Shown: positions 13,482-22,683, counted from the stretch's first letter. The stretch is 55,131 nucleotides of DNA from PALSA-1296 sp038210275 (GCA_038210275.1 JBBQWV010000023.1:1-55131); one strand, 5' to 3'. Numbers and translations are program-made. Notes: generated by a model from the letters alone, not told the origin.

Positions 13482-14924
13482 CTACCCCAAGCAGTGTACC
13501 TTTACGATATTTGTGCTGCTGATCTGGAAGATCGGATGTCCTGCAGTTAGCACAACGTAGCCTTTATCTGTGATCAGTCCTTTGATTTGCGCTGTTTCTA
13601 TCATAACCTCGAGGGTGTCATCAAAGCTCTTAATCGTTTCTAATTTAAGTGGGATCACTCCATGGAAAAAAGCTACTTTACGAAGCGATGCTTCATCGGT
13701 TGACATTGCTATCACTGTTTTCGAGAATCGGTACTTCGCCATATACCGAGCACTTCTTCCTGATACGGTAGCGCATAGAATAGCCTGTGCATCGACTTCT
13801 TCGGCAAGAACACATGCAGCTCTCGCAACGGAATCGGTTGCATTATCGAGTATTGCCTTCGGTGCTTCGAAGCTCGACTCGGTACGGACGTATCCGCTCT
13901 TCTCTGCTTGAAGCGCGATCTCGCTCATAGTGCGCACTGCTTCAACAGGGAAAAGTCCGACGCTTGTTTCGGCAGAAAGCATAATGCAATCCGATCCGTC
14001 AAAGACGGCATTCGCAACGTCCGAAGCTTCGGCGCGAGTTGGGCGAGGATGAGTGATCATTGATTCGAGCATCTGCGTTGCTGTGATGACGGGAATGCCA
14101 CGGGCATTTGCCATATCAATAATTCGCTTCTGCACAGGTGGCACTTGCTCCAGCGGCATCTCTACTCCGAGATCGCCTCTGGCAACCATGATCATGTCAG
14201 CAACATCCAAGATCGTTTCGATGTGATCAACTGCTTCGGGTTTTTCAATTTTCGCAATGATGGGAATATCTGTGCGATGCAGCTCTGTTTCGAGCAAATG
14301 TCGAAGTTGCAAAATATCGCCGGCTCTTCGGACGAAAGAGAGAGCAAGCGCATCAACATTTATTTCATTAACGGCAAATTTCACTAACTCACGATCATGG
14401 TCGGTCAGTGCAGGAATACGTAATTTTGTGCGTGGAAAGTTAATGCCTTTATGGGATGTGAGAATGCCGCCATTTTTTACGCGAACGAGAATCTCCGTCT
14501 TCGAAATGATATCATCAACATAGAGAATGATCTGTCCATCATCAAGTAAGATCGGATCATCAATGGATACGTCTTCGCCAAGATGCTGATAGCTGGTGGT
14601 GATAACATCGGCAGTCGTCTGTCCTTCAGGATCGTAAACAAGTTTCACTTTCGAGCCATCGGCGATATGCACTCCGGCAGGATCGGCAGTAACGCCCGTG
14701 CGCATTTTCGGACCGGGCAGATCGCCGAGGATGGCGATATGGGCTCCGAGCCGTGCACTGATCTTGCGAACCAGACCAGCCAACGCCAGATGTTCATCGG
14801 TTGTCGAATGCGAAAAATTAAGTCGGAAGATATTCACTCCGGCATTAATAAGTGCCTCAAGTGTTGCCTCAGAGCTTGACGCCGGACCCAGCGTCGCGAT
14901 AATCTTTGTTTTCGGTTGTAGCAT
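13482..14924 (-). CDS. pyk: Pyruvate kinase
   Basis: A 480-residue pyruvate kinase converting phosphoenolpyruvate and ADP to pyruvate and ATP in glycolysis. The start at 14924 (MLQPKTKIIATLGPAS) is preferred over an ATG 24 bases upstream. Signature parts are KTKIIATLGPAS, RLNFSHS, GDLPGPKMRTG, KIEKPEAV with the catalytic lysine, MVARGDLGVEMP (metal-binding D) and TATQMLESM. The C-terminal allosteric domain is complete. The usual RLNFSHG has Ser at the last place, a minor change. It is transcribed alone, convergent with the ATP-grasp gene. Confidence 0.95.
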   Translation of the reverse strand: MLQPKTKIIATLGPASSSEATLEALINAGVNIFRLNFSHSTTDEHLALAGLVRKISARLGAHIAILGDLPGPKMRTGVTADPAGVHIADGSKVKLVYDPEGQTTADVITTSYQHLGEDVSIDDPILLDDGQIILYVDDIISKTEILVRVKNGGILTSHKGINFPRTKLRIPALTDHDRELVKFAVNEINVDALALSFVRRAGDILQLRHLLETELHRTDIPIIAKIEKPEAVDHIETILDVADMIMVARGDLGVEMPLEQVPPVQKRIIDMANARGIPVITATQMLESMITHPRPTRAEASDVANAVFDGSDCIMLSAETSVGLFPVEAVRTMSEIALQAEKSGYVRTESSFEAPKAILDNATDSVARAACVLAEEVDAQAILCATVSGRSARYMAKYRFSKTVIAMSTDEASLRKVAFFHGVIPLKLETIKSFDDTLEVMIETAQIKGLITDKGYVVLTAGHPIFQISSTNIVKVHCLG

Positions 14925-15000
14925 ATAATGCAAAAATACGGAATACACAGCAGGGAAATTATGAAACCCTGTTGGGATCAGCAGAAATACAAATTAATCA

Positions 15001-15034
15001 TAAAAAAACGAGGCAGCATTTCTGCCGCCCCGTC
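15001..15034 (-). terminator. Terminator of the RRM gene
   Basis: GAGGCAG / CTGCC(GC)CCC imperfect GC-rich hairpin at about 15010-15033, with a T-run on the minus strand (A-run 15001-15007). It lies about 40 bases after the stop of the RRM gene. Confidence 0.65.
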
Positions 15035-15070
15035 TTTGTTTAAGTTCGCCTCGGCGAATCTTCGACTTTT

Positions 15071-15403
15071 TTAGTAGCGTCCACCGCCACCACCGCCGCC
15101 GCGATATCCACCGCCGCCGCCGCCTCTGTTACCGCCGCCACCTCCGCCGGAGCGAGGCTCCATCGGACGTGCTTCGTTAACGGTAAGGGTACGTCCGCCG
15201 AGTTCAGCTTCGTTGAGTTCAGCGATTGCTTTCTTTGCAGAAGCATCATCTGACATTTCAACGAATCCGAAGCCCTTGCTGCGACCTGTTTCGCGGTCAG
15301 TGATGACCTTCGAACTGGTGATTGTGCCGTAACCTTCGAAAATTTGAGAAAGTTGGCTGTCATCCGTTTGGTACGGAAGTCCGCCTACATAGATTTTAAT
15401 CAT
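15071..15403 (-). CDS. Glycine-rich RRM RNA-binding protein
   Basis: A 110-residue RNA-binding protein with one RRM (residues 1-80) and a Gly/Arg tail. RNP2 is IYVGGLPY (3-10) and RNP1 is KGFGFVEM (43-50); both keep the aromatic residues that stack on RNA bases. The tail (from about 87) is Gly-runs broken by Asn-Arg and Tyr-Arg. Such short RRM-Gly proteins of cyanobacteria and Bacteroidota are often cold- or stress-induced RNA chaperones (family knowledge; not shown here). The upstream 15404-15600 has no gene and may hold a long 5' leader. Its own terminator follows. Confidence 0.9.
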   Translation of the reverse strand: MIKIYVGGLPYQTDDSQLSQIFEGYGTITSSKVITDRETGRSKGFGFVEMSDDASAKKAIAELNEAELGGRTLTVNEARPMEPRSGGGGGGNRGGGGGGYRGGGGGGGRY

Positions 15404-15598
15404 GGTAATAAATAGTAATTGTTGTTATTGTAATGCCTTGCGGATGCGCTTGGAAGAATTGCCGTGACTTAACAATTCGAGAGGAAGACCCTGTAGAGCG
15501 GTAACCAAACCCGGAATGCAAAACCATGAAACCTAAGAAACACAAGATCGAAAGCTTGAAACGTATATAACAGAGACAATGGGGATAAGTTCACGGGG

Positions 15599-15628
15599 CA
15601 GTCGTTAGTTGTCAGTCTTTAGGCATTA
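15599..15628. repeat. TTAGTCN heptad repeat, single arm
   Basis: CAGTCGTTAGTTGTCAGTCT then TTAGGCATTAG is a degenerate single arm of the family found complete at 34090-34170. Confidence 0.55.
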
Positions 15629-15865
15629 GCAGAAGGGATGGGGAGTAAGGCTCTCTCCAGTGCGACGGACTCTCAGCCGTCTGGCGTGAATTATCTGAAC
15701 CTTGATCGTGTGAAATTACTAAAGATAATTGAGATTAGAATTCAAGTGATAATCCCCAAAATCCTTAAAATCTCATTAATCATGCTTCAGACAAGCATTT
15801 TGGAGCCAAATGGGCATTTTCAAGGAAAATTAATAATTTTTTGAAACGGGGTGAAATTATTGTTG

Positions 15866-15873
15866 TATATTTG
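15866..15873 (+). promoter_or_regulatory. -7 box (TATATTTG)
   Basis: TATATTTG matches TAnnTTTG, with TTG at 15841-15843 as a possible -33 element (22-base spacing). It implies a leader of about 80 bases before the ATG at 15958. Confidence 0.6.
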
Positions 15874-15957
15874 TATCATTAAAGTAATTCAGTATAGTTC
15901 GTTTTCCCGAGCCGGGCTGGATTGTAAAGAAAACAATTCAACATACTATAAGACTCT

Positions 15958-17079
15958 ATGAAAAAATTAACACTTCATTCGACGCTTCGTATTCTTACGA
16001 TCGTTCTTGGAATTACGATCGCCTCGCAGGCTTCTGCACGACACTTTCGCAATTCGGATGCTAACAGTTTCCGCACTGTGGCGGTAGTTTCAACTTCGAC
16101 ACCCTCTGTTTTCGGAGATATCAACGGCTCAGGCTTCGTTGGCACACTTCGCATTCCGGTCTCATCTCCGTTCGTTTCGATCACATTACGTAATGGCGGC
16201 GATCATGATGGCGATAACGGCGGCGATGATGATTCAACCGGTGACGACGATACGACCGGTGGACCTCATGACGGAGACACCACTCATCATGGTGGCGGAC
16301 CGGGACATGGCGACAACGACAATGACAGCACTGATCTCGGTGGTGGCGACAGCACAGGCGGTGATCATGGCGGAGACCACGGCGACAATGGAAACGATAC
16401 AATCGAATGCGGCGGACATCATGGACATGATAACGATTCATCAGAAGTCAATGATAGCTCAAGCCACTCTTTATTCAATGGAGGTAAGCAGTCCATCGTT
16501 ATTAAATCGCATGGTCAACAGGCGAATGTGAATTTCACTTTCACGAATAATCTTGCAACAAGCGTGACGATCACAAACATGGCTCTTGTTTCGGGTAAGA
16601 ACTTTATAATCACCAGTGGAGCGCCTTCGATCTATAAGCCTGCAAAACTTGCAGCAGGTGCATCGATCAGCTTGAAGATCGCGTTTAATGCTGCCGATCA
16701 GAATGTTCATACCGATCAACTCATTGTGAAGTCGAACAGCTCAGCTACTACGACTACGATCTCTTTGACAGGTCAACAGCTTGTAGCAGCCTCAGTATCA
16801 AGTCTCCCTGCCGGTGTAGCGATCACAACAGCTCCGAACCCGATGACTTCGTCATTGAAGGTGTCTTTGGTTGGCGTAAATAGCGCATCAGTTCTGATCT
16901 TTGATCTCTCTGGCAAGCAAGTTCTCTCTTCATCGCTTAACTCAAGCGAGTGGATCTGGAACGGCACAGCATCTGATGGCACAATGCTTCTTAGCGGAAC
17001 ATATATTGTTCGTTTAAGTGGCATCAGTACGGACGGCACACCGTTTGCTTCAACACAGAAGATCATCCTCGCAAGATAA
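15958..17079 (+). CDS. T9SS-secreted protein with Asp/Gly/His-rich tract
   Basis: A 373-residue secreted protein. A signal peptide covers about residues 1-28. Residues about 80-165 are a low-complexity tract of Asp, Gly, His, Asn and Thr (HDGDNGGDDDSTGDDD, HHGGGPGHGDNDNDS), suited to binding divalent metals (inference). Residues about 175-275 form an immunoglobulin-like 'choice-of-anchor D' domain (VNFTFTNNLATSVTITNMAL). The last 85 residues are a T9SS sorting domain (APNPMTSSLKVSL, VLIFDLSGKQV, LLSGTYIVRLSG, KIILAR). It is expected to cross the outer membrane by T9SS and stay on the surface or be released. It has its own promoter box and terminator. Confidence 0.85.
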   Translation: MKKLTLHSTLRILTIVLGITIASQASARHFRNSDANSFRTVAVVSTSTPSVFGDINGSGFVGTLRIPVSSPFVSITLRNGGDHDGDNGGDDDSTGDDDTTGGPHDGDTTHHGGGPGHGDNDNDSTDLGGGDSTGGDHGGDHGDNGNDTIECGGHHGHDNDSSEVNDSSSHSLFNGGKQSIVIKSHGQQANVNFTFTNNLATSVTITNMALVSGKNFIITSGAPSIYKPAKLAAGASISLKIAFNAADQNVHTDQLIVKSNSSATTTTISLTGQQLVAASVSSLPAGVAITTAPNPMTSSLKVSLVGVNSASVLIFDLSGKQVLSSSLNSSEWIWNGTASDGTMLLSGTYIVRLSGISTDGTPFASTQKIILAR

Positions 17080-17097
17080 TCTATCTGATAATTTTCG

Positions 17098-17137
17098 AAA
17101 AAAGCTCACGATCCTTCAGGGTCGTGAGCTTTTTCTT
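17098..17137. terminator. Bidirectional terminator
   Basis: Perfect 12-bp stem AAAAGCTCACGA (17100-17111) / TCGTGAGCTTTT (17122-17133). The T-run serves the plus-strand gene and the A-run serves the minus-strand efflux operon ending at 17159. Confidence 0.9.
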
Positions 17138-17158
17138 TTAGAGAGTTTTTTTTGAAAA

Positions 17159-18286
17159 TTATTCGAGCTTCTTATGGAATCGCATCGTGCTGCTTAGCAG
17201 AAGAACTACTCCGATGATAAACATAGCGAGTATCTGAGGCCAAAGGTTCATAAATCCATCTCCTTTAAGGAATATGCCTCGAACAATATCGAGAAAGTAA
17301 CGAAGAGGAATAGCGTAGGTTATATACTGAATTATTCTCGGCATATTCTCCACTGGAAACGTAAAGCCACTAAGATAGAGAAAGGGGATAAAGATAAAGA
17401 ATTGCATCGTCATCGCCGCCTGCTGCTGAGAATGAGAAACTGTGGAGACGAAAAGCCCAATACCAAGCGAAGAAAGTAGGAATACACCACTACAGAAAAA
17501 GAGCAATAAGATGCTGCCACGTATAGGGACATCAAACCAGAATCTTCCGACAACCACAACAATGAGAACATCGATGAACCCGATGATGATAAATGGCACA
17601 AGCTTCCCGACAATAAGCTGCCAGGGTTTTATCGGAGTTACGATAAGCTGTTCTAAAGTGCCGACCTCTCGTTCTTTGACGATAGCCATTGCTGTCAGCA
17701 TTCCAGTCGTAATAAGTAATATCAATGCCACGATGCCGGGAATCATGAAATTTCTACTTTTCAGTTCGGGATTATACCAAACGCGGGTATCGCTATTCAC
17801 AGATCCGATGGTTGGTTTTATTGCTCCACGATCAAAGATCTGTTTCATCACACGCTGATTATATGCTCCGGCGATCTGTCCTGCATAACTTAATGCAATG
17901 CCGGCAGTATAGCCATCGGATCCATCGACAAGAAGCTGAACCGGTGAGCTTTTCTGTGCAGCAACATCTTTTTCGAAGTTCGGAGGAATAACCAGCGCGA
18001 CCTGAATACTTCCCTTGTCGATCATGGCATCAAGTTTGTTATACTCATTGACATTCTGTTCGACTGTAAAATATCCGGATGATACGAAACTCCGGGCAAA
18101 TTCACGGCTCGTTACTGATTTATCGAGATCACAAATTGCAAGTGAAATATTATTGACATCGGTTGTTGCCGCATACCCCATCAGCAGCAACTGTAGGATT
18201 GGTGCAATAATGATTGTTGCCCGCAACCGAGGATCACGCTTTAGCTGATTGAATTCCTTTATGATGATAAAGATAATTGTTCTCAT
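17159..18286 (-). CDS. ABC-2 permease of efflux pump (YbhR-like)
   Basis: A 375-residue ABC-2 transporter permease. One N-terminal helix (about 22-38) is followed by a large extracytoplasmic domain (about 40-175) and five C-terminal helices, the YhhJ/YbhR/YbhS layout. AMAIVKEREVGTLEQLIVTP near 200-220 is the conserved coupling-helix region (REKExGTxEQLxVTP). It is last in a seven-gene operon and 6 bases after a second, similar permease; the two probably form a heterodimer. Substrates of this family include cationic drugs and dyes; the actual one is unknown. Confidence 0.9.
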   Translation of the reverse strand: MRTIIFIIIKEFNQLKRDPRLRATIIIAPILQLLLMGYAATTDVNNISLAICDLDKSVTSREFARSFVSSGYFTVEQNVNEYNKLDAMIDKGSIQVALVIPPNFEKDVAAQKSSPVQLLVDGSDGYTAGIALSYAGQIAGAYNQRVMKQIFDRGAIKPTIGSVNSDTRVWYNPELKSRNFMIPGIVALILLITTGMLTAMAIVKEREVGTLEQLIVTPIKPWQLIVGKLVPFIIIGFIDVLIVVVVGRFWFDVPIRGSILLLFFCSGVFLLSSLGIGLFVSTVSHSQQQAAMTMQFFIFIPFLYLSGFTFPVENMPRIIQYITYAIPLRYFLDIVRGIFLKGDGFMNLWPQILAMFIIGVVLLLSSTMRFHKKLE

Positions 18287-18292
18287 GATGTA

Positions 18293-19426
18293 TTATAATA
18301 TTTGTCTCTTTAATCTGCGAGCTGAGACTATGATCATGAACGAAGCAAAAATAACCATTGCAAGCCAATCATCCCAAAATGCCTGGATACCGACACCTTT
18401 AAGCATGATTGCTCTGATCGAATGAATGAAAAATTTTGCAGGGGTGAAATTCGTGGCGATCTGTACGGGAATTGGCATCGAACGGATCGGGAAGATGAAC
18501 CCGGATAAAATATTTGATGGAAGAGTACTGACAAGCGTAGCGATCTGAAATGCCACTTGTTGAGAATTTGAAATAGTTGAAACCCATAATCCCAATGATA
18601 AAGCACAGATAAGATACAATAAAATTGTCGTTAAAAGATAAATAATACTTCCTTTGATCACTATTCCAAAAACGAAGGATGAAATCAAAAGCAAAATGCC
18701 GGTCAGCATTAATGAGATGATCAGATACGGAAGCAGTTTTCCGCAGATCAACTCTAATGGTGTTATTTGAGAAACGACAAGTTGCTCCATCGTGCCTTTC
18801 TCTTTTTCCTTGACGATTGACATCGTTGTTGAAACAACACAGGTTAGGATAAGCATGTATCCTATTAATCCAGGGATCTGAAATTTGATCGTAGAAAGAT
18901 CAGGGTTATACCATGCTCGCGGACGGAAGTCAACTGGAAGGTTAAGTGTCTTATTCAACCTCTGCAGTGCTTGAGTCCTGAGATTTGAAGAATAAGTGGA
19001 TATTGCTCCAGTTGTATATCCGACGACAGTAGAAGCAGTACTGGAATTCGATCCGTCAACAATGATCTGAACATCGGAAGCTTCACCTTTTACGATATGA
19101 TCGGAAAATTTGCTTGGAATAACAACTGCTGCAGATATCTTTCCATCGTCGAGAAGATTATCAATTTCCTTTTGACTATGGCAAACGTAAGCATAATCAA
19201 AATAATCGGAGTTCGTGAATGATCGGATCAGCTCTCGTGATTGATTCGTCTGGTCGTTGTCGAGAATTGCTATTTTGATATGTGTGACATCAAAATTCAC
19301 GGCGAATCCAACAAAAAGCATGAGCAGTGTAGGTACGAGGAAAAGCACTGCAAGCGTTCGGGCATCGCGCCGAACTTGCAAGAACTCCTTCCACATGATA
19401 GGATATATGCTTTTAAAGAAGGTCAT
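18293..19426 (-). CDS. ABC-2 permease of efflux pump (YbhS-like)
   Basis: A 377-residue permease with the same layout as its downstream neighbour: one N-terminal helix, a large extracytoplasmic domain and five C-terminal helices. SIVKEKEKGTMEQLVVSQIT near 200-220 is the conserved coupling region. RPRAWYNPDLSTIKFQIPGL just before the helices matches the WYNPxxxxxxFxIPG signature also present in the neighbour. It starts 5 bases after the ATPase gene, indicating translational coupling. Paired with the other permease it forms the membrane channel of the exporter. Confidence 0.9.
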   Translation of the reverse strand: MTFFKSIYPIMWKEFLQVRRDARTLAVLFLVPTLLMLFVGFAVNFDVTHIKIAILDNDQTNQSRELIRSFTNSDYFDYAYVCHSQKEIDNLLDDGKISAAVVIPSKFSDHIVKGEASDVQIIVDGSNSSTASTVVGYTTGAISTYSSNLRTQALQRLNKTLNLPVDFRPRAWYNPDLSTIKFQIPGLIGYMLILTCVVSTTMSIVKEKEKGTMEQLVVSQITPLELICGKLLPYLIISLMLTGILLLISSFVFGIVIKGSIIYLLTTILLYLICALSLGLWVSTISNSQQVAFQIATLVSTLPSNILSGFIFPIRSMPIPVQIATNFTPAKFFIHSIRAIMLKGVGIQAFWDDWLAMVIFASFMIIVSARRLKRQIL

Positions 19427-19431
19427 TTCTC

Positions 19432-20373
19432 TTACGATACTCCTGTTTTGGATTCACGTTTTTCAACTAAATGGATGAAGACATCTTCGAGTGAAGGCGA
19501 GATTTTCTCGGAACGGGATATAGTTATGCCTTTTGACCCAAGAAGAGTTGTCGCTCTTTCGCGAGCACTATTTTCATCTTTAACTTGAATATGAAGCGCA
19601 GTTCCAAAAAGTGAAATTTCCAATACCCATGGTTCTTTTGAAAGCAGTGCCATTGCTGCGTTTACATCGGAGCATTCGATCTCAAGGATCGGAGTCTTGA
19701 TATACTCACTTTTTAATTCGCTTGGTGCGCCGCGCGCGATGAGTTTTCCTGCGTCGATAAGTATGATCTCATTGCAGAATTCTGCTTCATCAAGATAATG
19801 CGTTGTGACCAGAATCGTTGTACCTCCATCAGAAAGGGTATTGATCAACTCCCAGAATCCTTTTCGCATGACCGGATCAACGCCCCCCGTCGGTTCATCG
19901 AGAAAAATAACTTTCGGTTCATGGATAATGCTGCAGGCAAGCGCAAGACGTTGCTTGATACCTCCGGGTAATGTGCCCGTTAGACGTTCGCTTTCTGCTG
20001 TAAGGTGAGACATCTCCAGTGCATATTTCTTGCGTTCTTTCAATTTCTCATTACTAAGTCCATAGACTCCGCCGAAGAAATTCAGATTTTCTTCGACGGT
20101 CAGATCGTCGTAGAGCGAAAATTTTTGTGACATATATCCGATGCTTCGCTTGACCTGTTCAGTCTGTGTCGCTACATCGAAACCTGCCACTATTGCTTGG
20201 CCGGAAGTGGGTGCCAAAAGCCCGCTCAGCATTCTTATCGTCGTAGATTTCCCAGCGCCGTTCGCCCCAAGAAAGCCGAAGATCTGACCTTCCTGTACAT
20301 CGAAGGAGACCCTGTCCACCGCTGTGAATGTGCCGAATTTCTTCGTAAGCTCCCGGACTTCGATGGCTGCCAT
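19432..20373 (-). CDS. ABC exporter ATPase, subunit with degenerate signature
   Basis: A 313-residue nucleotide-binding subunit. Walker A GANGAGKS lies at 36-43, Q-loop YMSQKFSLY near 80-88, Walker B VIFLDE at 155-160 and switch histidine His192 (TTHYLDEAE). The ABC signature, usually LSGGQ, is LPGGI at 135-139. E. coli YbhF is one chain with two such domains; here they are two genes. This one keeps a complete Walker/His set but has a degraded signature, the reverse of the other ATPase. It starts 3 bases after the TolC-like gene and 5 bases before the first permease gene. Confidence 0.92.
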   Translation of the reverse strand: MAAIEVRELTKKFGTFTAVDRVSFDVQEGQIFGFLGANGAGKSTTIRMLSGLLAPTSGQAIVAGFDVATQTEQVKRSIGYMSQKFSLYDDLTVEENLNFFGGVYGLSNEKLKERKKYALEMSHLTAESERLTGTLPGGIKQRLALACSIIHEPKVIFLDEPTGGVDPVMRKGFWELINTLSDGGTTILVTTHYLDEAEFCNEIILIDAGKLIARGAPSELKSEYIKTPILEIECSDVNAAMALLSKEPWVLEISLFGTALHIQVKDENSARERATTLLGSKGITISRSEKISPSLEDVFIHLVEKRESKTGVS

Positions 20374-20376
20374 AAA

Positions 20377-21699
20377 TTATTTGCCGATTGATTTCTGCAA
20401 TTGCGCCGTTACGATATTCGCTTCGGCAATTGCCGTTGCAACATTAATATCTGCTTGCAATACCGCAGTTTCGGCATCGATAACATCTGTCGTATTCGCA
20501 ATACCTTTCGTATACTGCAAATTAACAATACGGAGGTTTTCCTGAGCCTGAGTTACGGATAACTGCGAGACCCGTATCTGGGCGATCGATGTTTGCTGAA
20601 CAAGATAACTTTGTGTAACTTCCAGAGCTATAGCATCCTCTGTCTGTTTCTTTAATTCCTCTATTTGTTCTACATTCGATTCGGCTTGCTCTGCTTGTAA
20701 GCCTGCAGCATTCCAAGTCCAAAGATCCCAAGAGAAATTTATACTTGCATCCCAGGTTGCCTTGAAGGCATCCTGCACGGGGAAATAGCGCGAGTTCGGA
20801 TTGGCATAATATAAATTTCCTCCGGCGCTCACTTGCGGGAAGAGCATAGACCTGGCAACTTTAACATTGGCTTTCCCTGCCTGAACCCGTTCATCAAGAG
20901 CAGTAAGTTCGGTGCGATATGCCAGTGCTTGTTTTACAAGTTCATCAACAGATCTGAGTGGCGGAATATTTTCTTCCGGCGTAGTAGTAAGTATTACATT
21001 TTCCCCAAGCGGCAATCCGAGAGTATTCATCAGCGAAGCGATGGCAACGCGAATATCTTTCTCGGCTTGCATCTTTCGAAGTTGGTTGTTCGATACCTGA
21101 ACCTGTGTTTTCAATGTATCATTGGGTAGTACAGTGCCATTTGCCAGTTTGCTCCTGACATCCAATAGATGAGCATCCGACTCCAAAAGACTTTTATTTA
21201 CTGCTTCAAGAGTTTTTTGTAGTTTGTAAAGTGTCCAGTATTGCTGCTTAATTGTAAATACTAATCCTCTCTGGTCGGTTTTCACGTCGGCTTGAGCGGC
21301 TGCGCTTGTATGTTCGGCAGCAATTTGAAGATTCTGTAAACGGAATCCGGTAAAGATCGGCTGCTGCAAGGAAAGTCTTACAGAATAATTGTTGACTAAA
21401 TAGGTTTGAAATGAAATCGGGGGGACGCCAGGAACAGGCACGGAGATCGCAGTCTGCCCAATATCGCTCAGGCGGGTATAGGAGCCATATAATTTCAAGC
21501 TTGGCATACGGCTGGCAATAATTTCATCAATATGAGATTGCCCGACACTTTTTGCTTTCAGCATTGAAATTTTTAATGCTCTGTTCTGCTCAAGTCCGAT
21601 ACGAACTGCCTCATCAAGAGTTAACTGCGTTTGAGCGAATACTGCAGTTCCAAGACTGATATATATACATGCCGCGATACAGAGAAAAGAGAGTCGCAT
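20377..21699 (-). CDS. TolC-family outer-membrane efflux channel
   Basis: A 440-residue outer-membrane factor. The signal peptide MRLSFLCIAACIYISLGTAV supports the start at 21699; an in-frame ATG at 21738 would overlap the upstream ATPase gene by 20 bases. LTLDEAVRIGLEQNRALK after the signal is the TolC start motif. Two repeats of long coiled-coil helices with DKR...QYW-type joints follow, and the second half repeats the pattern (IVNLQYTKGIANTTDVIDAE). It forms the trimeric outer-membrane tunnel for the ABC pump. The gene is placed between the two ATPase genes, an unusual order. Confidence 0.88.
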   Translation of the reverse strand: MRLSFLCIAACIYISLGTAVFAQTQLTLDEAVRIGLEQNRALKISMLKAKSVGQSHIDEIIASRMPSLKLYGSYTRLSDIGQTAISVPVPGVPPISFQTYLVNNYSVRLSLQQPIFTGFRLQNLQIAAEHTSAAAQADVKTDQRGLVFTIKQQYWTLYKLQKTLEAVNKSLLESDAHLLDVRSKLANGTVLPNDTLKTQVQVSNNQLRKMQAEKDIRVAIASLMNTLGLPLGENVILTTTPEENIPPLRSVDELVKQALAYRTELTALDERVQAGKANVKVARSMLFPQVSAGGNLYYANPNSRYFPVQDAFKATWDASINFSWDLWTWNAAGLQAEQAESNVEQIEELKKQTEDAIALEVTQSYLVQQTSIAQIRVSQLSVTQAQENLRIVNLQYTKGIANTTDVIDAETAVLQADINVATAIAEANIVTAQLQKSIGK

Positions 21700-21718
21700 A
21701 ATTATTCTAAGATTTCGA

Positions 21719-22663
21719 TTATTTCGCTTGTAGTTCATTCTTACCTTCTACTTCTTCATGTCCCAGCATCGAGACAAATACATTCTCAAGACTCGGCGGT
21801 ATTTTACGCCAATTCATGATTTCAATACTTTGTGATTTAAGGTTATCTAAAATTGCTTCAATCTTTCTTGAATCAGGGGAGAGAATTATGTTCAACCGGT
21901 CCCCGTATAGTTGCACTTCCTGAATGTCCTTCCAGTCCTTAACGATCTGATACGCTTTGCGAACCGGCGAGCAGATTATTTCATACACATCACCTTTGAG
22001 TTTTGCCTTTATATTCTGCGGCGTATCAATGTCCATAAGTTTTCCATGATTCATCATCGCAACACGAGTGCATCTCTCGGCTTCATCGAGATATGGCGTT
22101 GTCATGAAAATTGTTATTCCTTGCTGCAATAGATTCGAAAGGATTTTCCAGAAATCTCTTCGTGAAACAGGATCGACGCCGGTTGTAGGCTCATCAAGAA
22201 AAATAACTTCCGGGGAATGGATCAGTGTGCAGGCAAGCGCCAATTTCTGTTTCATACCTCCGGAAAGCTTATCGGCAAGCCTTCCCCGAGCTTCTTTCAT
22301 TCTTGTAAATTCCAATAGCTCTTCGCGGCGGGGTGCAAAATTTTCGACAAGATGAATACGTGCAAAGAACTCGATATTTTCATCAACTGTCAGATCGCCG
22401 TATAGGGAAAATTTTTGAGAAAGATAACCGATCTTTTTGACGATCTCTTTTTTTTGTTTCTGTGTATCATATCCAAGAACAGAAGCATTTCCACCACTTG
22501 GGGCAATGATGCCGCATAGCATTCTGATCGTCGTTGTTTTCCCTGCGCCGTCGGGTCCGACAAGACAGAATAGCTCGCCTTTTTCTACAATCATAGAAAT
22601 GCCATCTACTGCGGCGATCTTTCCGAAGCTCTTTGCTAACTCCTGCGTCTCAATAACAGACAT
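21719..22663 (-). CDS. ABC exporter ATPase, subunit lacking the switch histidine
   Basis: A 314-residue nucleotide-binding subunit. Walker A GPDGAGKT lies at 36-43, Q-loop YLSQKFSLY near 80-88, canonical signature LSGGM at 133-137 and Walker B VIFLDE at 153-158. The switch position carries Pro190 (MTTPYLDEAE) where His is expected. With the other ATPase this predicts one normal and one degenerate ATP site in the heterodimer. It starts 20 bases after the HlyD-type adaptor gene and is followed by the TolC-like gene. Confidence 0.92.
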   Translation of the reverse strand: MSVIETQELAKSFGKIAAVDGISMIVEKGELFCLVGPDGAGKTTTIRMLCGIIAPSGGNASVLGYDTQKQKKEIVKKIGYLSQKFSLYGDLTVDENIEFFARIHLVENFAPRREELLEFTRMKEARGRLADKLSGGMKQKLALACTLIHSPEVIFLDEPTTGVDPVSRRDFWKILSNLLQQGITIFMTTPYLDEAERCTRVAMMNHGKLMDIDTPQNIKAKLKGDVYEIICSPVRKAYQIVKDWKDIQEVQLYGDRLNIILSPDSRKIEAILDNLKSQSIEIMNWRKIPPSLENVFVSMLGHEEVEGKNELQAK

Positions 22664-22683
22664 TCCGTTGTCTCGAAATATTA

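Larger units (their letters stand above)
15404..15957. other. Long intergenic region between divergent genes
   Basis: This 554-base gap lies between the minus-strand RRM gene and the plus-strand T9SS protein gene. It holds the putative leader of the RRM gene, a single arm of the TTAGTCN repeat (15599-15628) and a TATATTTG promoter box (15866-15873). A 68-codon frame at 15638 has no start signal or family and is not called. Confidence 0.5.

Noticed and set aside
15040..15363. Alternative frame overlapping the RRM gene
   Set aside because: It is a shadow of the RRM gene and its Gly-codon run; the RRM frame has both RNP motifs.
15638..15844. 68-codon plus-strand frame in the gap before the T9SS gene
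   Set aside because: There is no Shine-Dalgarno sequence, no promoter box at a sensible distance and no recognisable family.
16181..16441. His/Arg-rich minus-strand frame
   Set aside because: It is produced by the Asp/Gly/His codon bias of the real gene on the plus strand.
22068..22355. Plus-strand frames opposite the efflux operon
   Set aside because: Antisense to strongly conserved ATPase, channel and adaptor genes, with no independent support.
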